In this document: positions 59,171 to 64,000 of the stretch, piece by piece
Layout of the letters: every line of letters begins with the position of its first letter
Position numbering within the stretch: position 1 is the first letter of the stretch
Assembly (NCBI GenBank): GCA_003952965.2
Contig: CM025849.1
Location: 22,639,631 to 22,703,630, forward strand
DNA: 64,000 nt
Source of the DNA: Morella rubra
Lineage: Eukaryota; Streptophyta; Magnoliopsida; Fagales; Myricaceae
Direction: 5' to 3'
The notes under the pieces: generated by a model
What the model was told of the DNA's origin: nothing
Seen by the model: only the letters and a program-made list of their open reading frames with translations
Databases searched by the model: none
Made by a program: the position numbers and the translations under genes

Positions 59171-59445
59171 GAGACAGTAGAACTATCTGGCTCTTTGCTG
59201 TGAATATCACTACGAGTACTAGGTGTAATTCTGTATAACCTATTTGAAATGTCTTTGACCTAAGGCATCAGACAACAATCCAAATAGCAGAGGTTAACCA
59301 ATACAGTAGAAAACAAATAAAGATGTAATAGAGATATAACTAAAAGGTACGCGATTTTTTTTTACGATATGAGAAAAAATAAAAGAAAAGAAAATCACAA
59401 GTTTAAAACTAAGTCTAATGATCCCTGGCAACGGCGCCAAAAATA
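59171..59445 (-). other. Leader and primer-binding site of the Athila-type element
   Basis: Minus-strand TGGCGCCGTTGCCAGGG at 59439-59423 is complementary to the 3' end of tRNA-Asp, and lies a few bases from the LTR border at 59446. Confidence 0.75.
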
Positions 59446-59809
59446 TGAATCACTCTAAAATGAGCAGTGCAAAGGCTATCCCAAGTATAGGAGTTTTGTT
59501 CGTCTAATAATTAGCCCAAAAGGCTAGATGGTCTCCTCAGGAAAAATAGATTAATTTCAAACTCACGCAAAAAAAAGGAGAATATAAAAAGTGTTTTCTG
59601 AACACAGTTCAGATTTATAGTTTTTTGATTTTTGGTGAGTTCATAACAAAATTAAAATAACACAAAACATCAACTAAAATTATGACATGTATTAAAGTAA
59701 ATGACAAAAATTAAATGACAGAAAATAAATAATAATAAGTAAAGGACGAAATGTAAATGACAATAAGTAAATGATGTAAATTAAATGAAAATAAGTAAAT
59801 GACAGGGAA
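59446..59809 (-). repeat. Truncated 5' LTR of the Athila-type element
   Basis: Matches 47866-48245 in the same orientation (CTATCCCAAGTATAGGAGTT shared), then diverges sharply at about 59810 where copia LTR fragments begin. Only 364 bp remain of about 1.7 kb. Confidence 0.8.
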
Positions 59810-60590
59810 GCCCAAAGAAGTCAATATCCTTAGGGGTGGACGTAGGCAAGTGTTGGCTGAACCACCTAAAATTGCGGTGTCGTCTCTCTAACTCTATCTG
59901 TCTTATTATTCGTTCCATATCCATATTTGTGGTGCTTTTTGCTTTATCATTTATTGTTTATATTCAGCTTAGCATTAAACACATTCAAATCTGCATTTTT
60001 ATTTATAAAAGGGGTATTTTTCATATCTGTGTTTTTGTCGAAAATGTCTAAGTTTTTGATAAACTCAATTCACCCCCCCCCCCCCTCTTGGGTTGTTATT
60101 TAGACTCACACACTTTTGATTTGGCTTAGAGAGTCTTTCTTTATTATTCCTTTGTACTCATCCTTTGTAAATCACTTGAGTATTGGGTAAACACTTGGTC
60201 CTACTCGTGAGGTAGAAGAAATCCCTTGGGTTTTGGGATTTGCGAAGAGAGTTAAAAGCGTGAGCTCAAACAATACTTTGTAAAGGTTCTTCAGCACCCT
60301 AGAAGCTAAGGTGTATTTGCTATTTGAAGAATAGTGAAGGAAGCCAAGGAAGTCAATAGCCTTGGGGGTGGACGTAAGCAAGTGTTGGCCGAACCACCTA
60401 AAATTGCGGTGTCGTCTCTCTAACTTTATCTCTCTTATTATTCATTTCATATCCATATTTGTGGTGCTTTATGCTTTTATTGTTCTTTTGCATAAATTAT
60501 CTTGGAAACAGTTTTAATTTTTATTAAAATTCAATTTTTCCCTCTCTTGAATTGTTATTTAGACTCACACATTGATATTCGTAACATAAA
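59810..60590 (+). mobile_element. Two copia-like LTR fragments in tandem
   Basis: 59811-60115 and 60338-60580 share GGTGGACGTARGCAAGTGTT, GAACCACCTAAAATTGCGGT and GTGTCGTCTCTCTAACT, and each ends TTATTTAGACTCACACA. Poly-C (60065-60086) is in the first. The 60116-60337 stretch lies between. This looks like LTR R-U5 regions of a copia element in direct orientation. No coding domain. Confidence 0.55.
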
Positions 60591-61730
60591 TTGTTGAAGC
60601 AGGCACGTAAGTTAACCCTGTCCTAAACATGTGTGAAATATGTGCTATGAAATTAAATAGCATGCAGCTAGCTAGGATAATAGAATCAAGTACCTAATTT
60701 TGAATTTTGTGTCCTCAATTAAGTCGCATGTCAATGTTTAAGTTCTTTCAGATTGTTGCATATATTCATTATACATATCGGAAAATCGTACCAACAACTA
60801 TTTAAGAAAGATCACGCTGAAACGAGCTTCTTATTTTCCCCGATGCAGTGTTCTTCTTTCCCACAAAATGGAAAATCATTCGGACGCAAAAAGAAACATT
60901 GGAATGTGAGGCGCACCTACTACCATTAATGCACGTCTTTTCAGCACGTTCCATTTACTTTGATACCAATCTGAACGGTATGCGTAACTCTTCGAATGGT
61001 AAATGAATAGTAATAACCTTCTAGAATTTTCACACGCAAACCGTTTTAACAGTTTCATACATACCATTTACAGCGTTCAGTATGGAATATTTCCGTTCAG
61101 AAGCAACTAAGTTATCCGCACCATTTTTGTTTTACTGTCCAAACCATAAAACCAAACGATCGATTTAAGAGATATCGTTCGGATGCTTGATAAAACCAGT
61201 TGGTTTGTGACGATCTCTTCTATGACAATGCTCTATCAATCTGATAGCTTATCTGCACAAACAACAAAATACATCGGGCCCTTCTGAGAGGGGGGCAAAA
61301 TCTCCGATGCTTATGTTTGATCGTCCCAAATCTCCAAATCTACATTGTAAATGAATTGTTTGTGTACCTTTTTTGTGGTGCCTGTTCTCCCTTTTGTATT
61401 ACTCCATCCTCGTTTTCCCTTTTTCCATGATCGGTCCTTCTTTCTCCTAACTTCCAGGTCATGGGCAGTTTTCTGGTTATTGGACGATTCGTGCTTACTG
61501 GTGATTTATAATTGGGAGTAGTTGTTATTATGTGTCTAGCGCAATAGGCCTTTTTCCTAAATTCTCATTAAGACTATTAGGCTTGTTGGGTTTAATTATC
61601 TCGAGCTCAAAAGATTAGAAGAGGTCCAATTTTCGTATCATCAGACCTATCAATTTGGAGAAAGTTTAGTCCACATGCCATGAGAGCATTAAAAAATATA
61701 ATTCAAATAACAAAATCTACCTTTTCTTTA
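60591..61730 (+). other. Duplicated germin-locus flank without the gene
   Basis: 60595-60650 resembles 13265-13320 (upstream of germin-like pseudogene 1) and 61180-61720 resembles 23880-24400 (downstream of it). No cupin sequence lies between. 60850-61160 has several GAACGG/CCGTTC words of unknown origin. It looks like a third germin-locus unit that has lost its gene. Confidence 0.6.
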
Positions 61731-62937
61731 TGTAACACCCCGACCCTATAAGTTTTACTAATTACCTTAAATTAAGTACTTAAAATATAAAATAATATTA
61801 ATTTATTTTTATTAGGATTAATTGCTTTTATTAGTATGAAAATGTAGAAAAATATTTAAAAATAGCTAATAAATTCCTAAAAATCCAAGAAAAATTTCTT
61901 CTTTTATTTTCTTTCAAAGTCTTGTTCCTAGAAATATATTTTTCTCTCTCCCTATTTTAAAAATTTCTATATCTGGACTTTTTGCATTAAAAATTAGAGA
62001 AATCCTTATATTTCACCCTTTTTGCCTATGTAACCTTTCTAAACGTAATTTTTCTTTCAAACTTTTAGCCTATGATCTTTTTATGTTCCTAAAAACTAAA
62101 CATATAGGACATCTCCTAACCAAACCATGTACCCGAGACCTAATTTCAAAAACCATTTTAAATTATTAACCCTAATGGACCTAAACCTAGAACCCAATTA
62201 CATGCATGTGGGCTTGCAATTGAAGCCTATTGGGCCTCCCCAAAAGTCACATTCAGCCCAATTGTCTCCCTCGGCCCAAGCCCACCTCATTTTTCTCCAT
62301 AATATCGGCCAGCCCATAGATTGCACCCATTGGAATTTTTTTCATCATTAAGCATCATTAGGTTGCACAAAACCATGAATTACATGGAATTCTCCTATTG
62401 GCTGCCACCCCAATCCCCATCCATTTCTTGCGTAGACCCCAATTAGCTAGTCCTAGACACAATCATACCTAGTCTAGCTAACCCTAGAGACCTAAAGACT
62501 AACCCTAGTTAGTGGTACTATAAATGTCATGTTCCTCGTGCTTGTATTAGTCTCTAAGCTCTCTTTGTAGTAACAGAGGTGCATAGATGGCAAGATTATG
62601 GCACATCCTTATCCTATGGGTCTCAAGACTGTGGTAATAACCTTAGGGTGTATAAAGTTTCCTATACAGTAAATAAAACTAGCAAAAGACTTGAAAAACA
62701 AATTCATAAGTAGCATGGTGAAAATGGAAGTCAAGTTAGAAGAAGATAAAAGATATATCGACAAGCAAGCAAGCCATAATATAGATAAGACAATAGTACT
62801 CAGAAAGGACAAAAGAAAAGAAAAACAAACCAAACTGCTGGGGTTCGGGATTAGGGGAGGACTCTAAGTCCTTACAGCTTTGAGGCTAACATAACTAAGA
62901 CTATAACGAAATCTCTAACCCTATTGTTAGAAAATAT
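61731..62937 (+). mobile_element. LTR fragment of a gypsy-like element
   Basis: Begins TGTAACACCCCGACCC (typical LTR start), with a pyrimidine- and AT-rich body and CTATAAAT at 62518-62525 as a TATA-like box. 62858-62872 is an AGGACT/AGTCCT hairpin, loosely like the TGAGTC hairpins of the other LTRs. No end and no target duplication could be located, and orientation is uncertain. Confidence 0.45.
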
Positions 62938-63900
62938 TTACAAGCACACAAAGAAAACAAAAGAAAACATAAAACAACAACAATTTTCAAGAGGAATCTT
63001 GATCGGAGGAAACAGTGCGATCAATCCAGTCGGTGTTGGTGTGGTTTGCTCCCACGGGGCCATTCTCGCATGAAACTCCGATGGCAAGTCCTTCGTGATA
63101 AGGTATGGCTGGCGGTCCACGAACACTTCTATGCCATCAGTAAACACTAGATCATCACAAAAGCTGCTATCCCGTCCGCACGGTCTGACATAAACGTCAG
63201 AACGACTGGAAGAGTTCGTGCATGATTGACATGTGTCTATATCAGATGATCGTGGAGAATAGTTGTGCACGTCTGCGCGATTACGTCCCGTCTGGACGCG
63301 GGTGACAAAAATTTCAGCTAATGGTGGTATTCCACGTTGCTCATTCCAGACGTCTGCCCCGTCCGCACTGACCCATTCCATCCAAATGCTATCATTTCGA
63401 GAAGATTTTAATTAACCGTTCACGATTTGCAATTTAATGCTTAGGAATTTGATTGGTGCATGTGGAAAGCGACAACGTCTACAAGGCGTGATGGGCCATC
63501 TGAACGGTGTGGACGGATTTTAAAGACGAACATAAGCCCTTTGAATGGCATTTTACACCGGCGTTTTACATTTTCTCTCCTTCGTCACAAAGGTGCATTC
63601 AAATTTTTCATCCAAAATCTAGCTCTTCAATCCTATTTCGTGGAGTTCTTTCTATCGAAGTACGTTTCACATGTTTTTATTTCATTTTTTTATTTAAAAA
63701 TCATGTTTTTGACGTTATTTATGTAGAAAATTAACTCATATTAGATTATCGGCCACCACAGTTTTTTGATGGCCGATCTTTGTATTGATATGGATTCCCT
63801 ATGTTGTCGGATTGTTTAGGCTATAATTTTCTAATGTTTGATTGGTTTGGGGTAGTTTTGGCAGTGGGGGAGAAGCCGGCCATGGCTGAGTCAACTCGGT
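62938..63900. other. Region with CGTCYGNACG words, related to 1-3524
   Basis: Between 63000 and 63560 GTCTGGACG, CCGTCCGCAC and CCATCTGAACGG recur in both orientations. 63561-63670 looks like a leader with donor TCGAAG/TACGTT, comparable with 5870-5986 of CACTA-1. The minus ORF 62938-63381 (147 codons) is a repeat translation with no domain. Tentatively the left part of another CACTA-like element, cut by the LTR at 63901. Confidence 0.3.
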
Positions 63901-64000
63901 TGTTATACCCCGAGCTTTTAACATAACATGCATATTGTCTATGATATCTTGTTTATGATTAGTAATGCATTAGGGGTACTTAGTGACTAAGTGAGATTAT
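63901..64000 (+). mobile_element. Start of another copy of the outer LTR family
   Basis: TGTTATACCCCGAGCTTTTA and the rest of the 100 bp align with 50426-50525 (TGTCATACCCCAAGC...), including GGGNTAYTTAGTGACTAAG. It runs off the window. Confidence 0.8.

Larger units (their letters stand above)
47866..59809 (-). mobile_element. Athila/Tat-type gag-protease retrotransposon lacking reverse transcriptase
   Basis: The element reads on the minus strand. 5' LTR remnant 59446-59809, primer-binding site 59423-59439 (TGGCGCCGTTGCCAGGG, Asp tRNA type), gag about 59170-57560, protease region 57557-56633, then noncoding DNA with a nested 5.9-kb LTR insertion, polypurine tract at 49587-49598 and 3' LTR 47866-49586. 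No RT, RNase H or integrase motif occurs between protease and 3' LTR. It is therefore a non-autonomous or deleted member. Its right end is truncated, so no target-site duplication can be checked. Confidence 0.75.

Noticed and set aside
60850..61160. A MITE with terminal inverted repeats
   Set aside because: Possible arms (CAAAATGGAAAA and CATTTTTGTTTTA) are A/T-rich, imperfect and lack target-site duplications.
62938..63381. A 147-codon minus-strand gene
   Set aside because: No recognisable domain, and the frame runs over the CGTCYGNACG repeat words.

Overview
This is nuclear DNA from a flowering plant: germin-like protein genes with an intron, chromovirus, Sirevirus and Athila/Tat-type retrotransposons, and two CACTA (En/Spm) DNA transposons with matching target-site duplications. 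AT-rich intergenic DNA, GT-AG introns and the plant-only element families all fit. I cannot name the species. No bacterial operon, rRNA, functional tRNA or CRISPR array is visible. Almost every base belongs to a mobile element or its relic.

Layout. 1-5342: relics of CACTA-type elements. 5343-12616: CACTA-1 (TSD TAA), filled with GATCGATC words, carrying a cargo ORF and a TNPA-like gene but no TNPD. 13612-22463: CACTA-2 (TSD ATT), nearly complete, with palindromic GGTTCGAACC/GGTTCTAACC words at both ends and, on the minus strand, cargo ORF, TNPD-like and TNPA-like genes. 22801-23660: a broken germin-like gene, its start codon 338 bp from the CACTA-2 end. 25226-44918: a Sirevirus (Ty1-copia) on the minus strand, split by a chromodomain Ty3-gypsy element on the plus strand (27238-38252). 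45808-46361: an intact exon 2 of a second germin-like gene with no visible exon 1. 47866-59809: an Athila/Tat-type gag-protease element on the minus strand without reverse transcriptase, invaded by a solo LTR (50426-56350, TSD ATAGT) that is itself invaded by another solo LTR (50719-54232, TSD GTGTT). 59810-64000: copia LTR fragments, duplicated germin-locus flank, and two more LTR starts.

How it fits together. The original locus seems to be a small germin-like gene cluster. Pieces of its flanks recur near 13.3, 24, 45 and 61 kb, and it has been inflated by repeated nested insertion. Most element genes are broken by frameshifts and stops. The least decayed open frames are exon 2 of the second germin-like gene, a 96-residue ORF inside the right gypsy LTR, and parts of the CACTA-2 and Sirevirus proteins.

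Most interesting for follow-up: (a) three CACTA-type elements each seem to carry a remnant of the same plant-transposon-protein domain, upstream of the transposase genes in the two intact elements; (b) the two intact CACTA elements each have their own palindromic CpG-containing repeat word; (c) a small LTR-encoded protein ends in a SUMO-interaction-like motif, and an unrelated LTR has a small acidic-tailed ORF in the same place, behind a TGAGTC/GACTCA hairpin. All family assignments were made by eye from motifs, without database searches.
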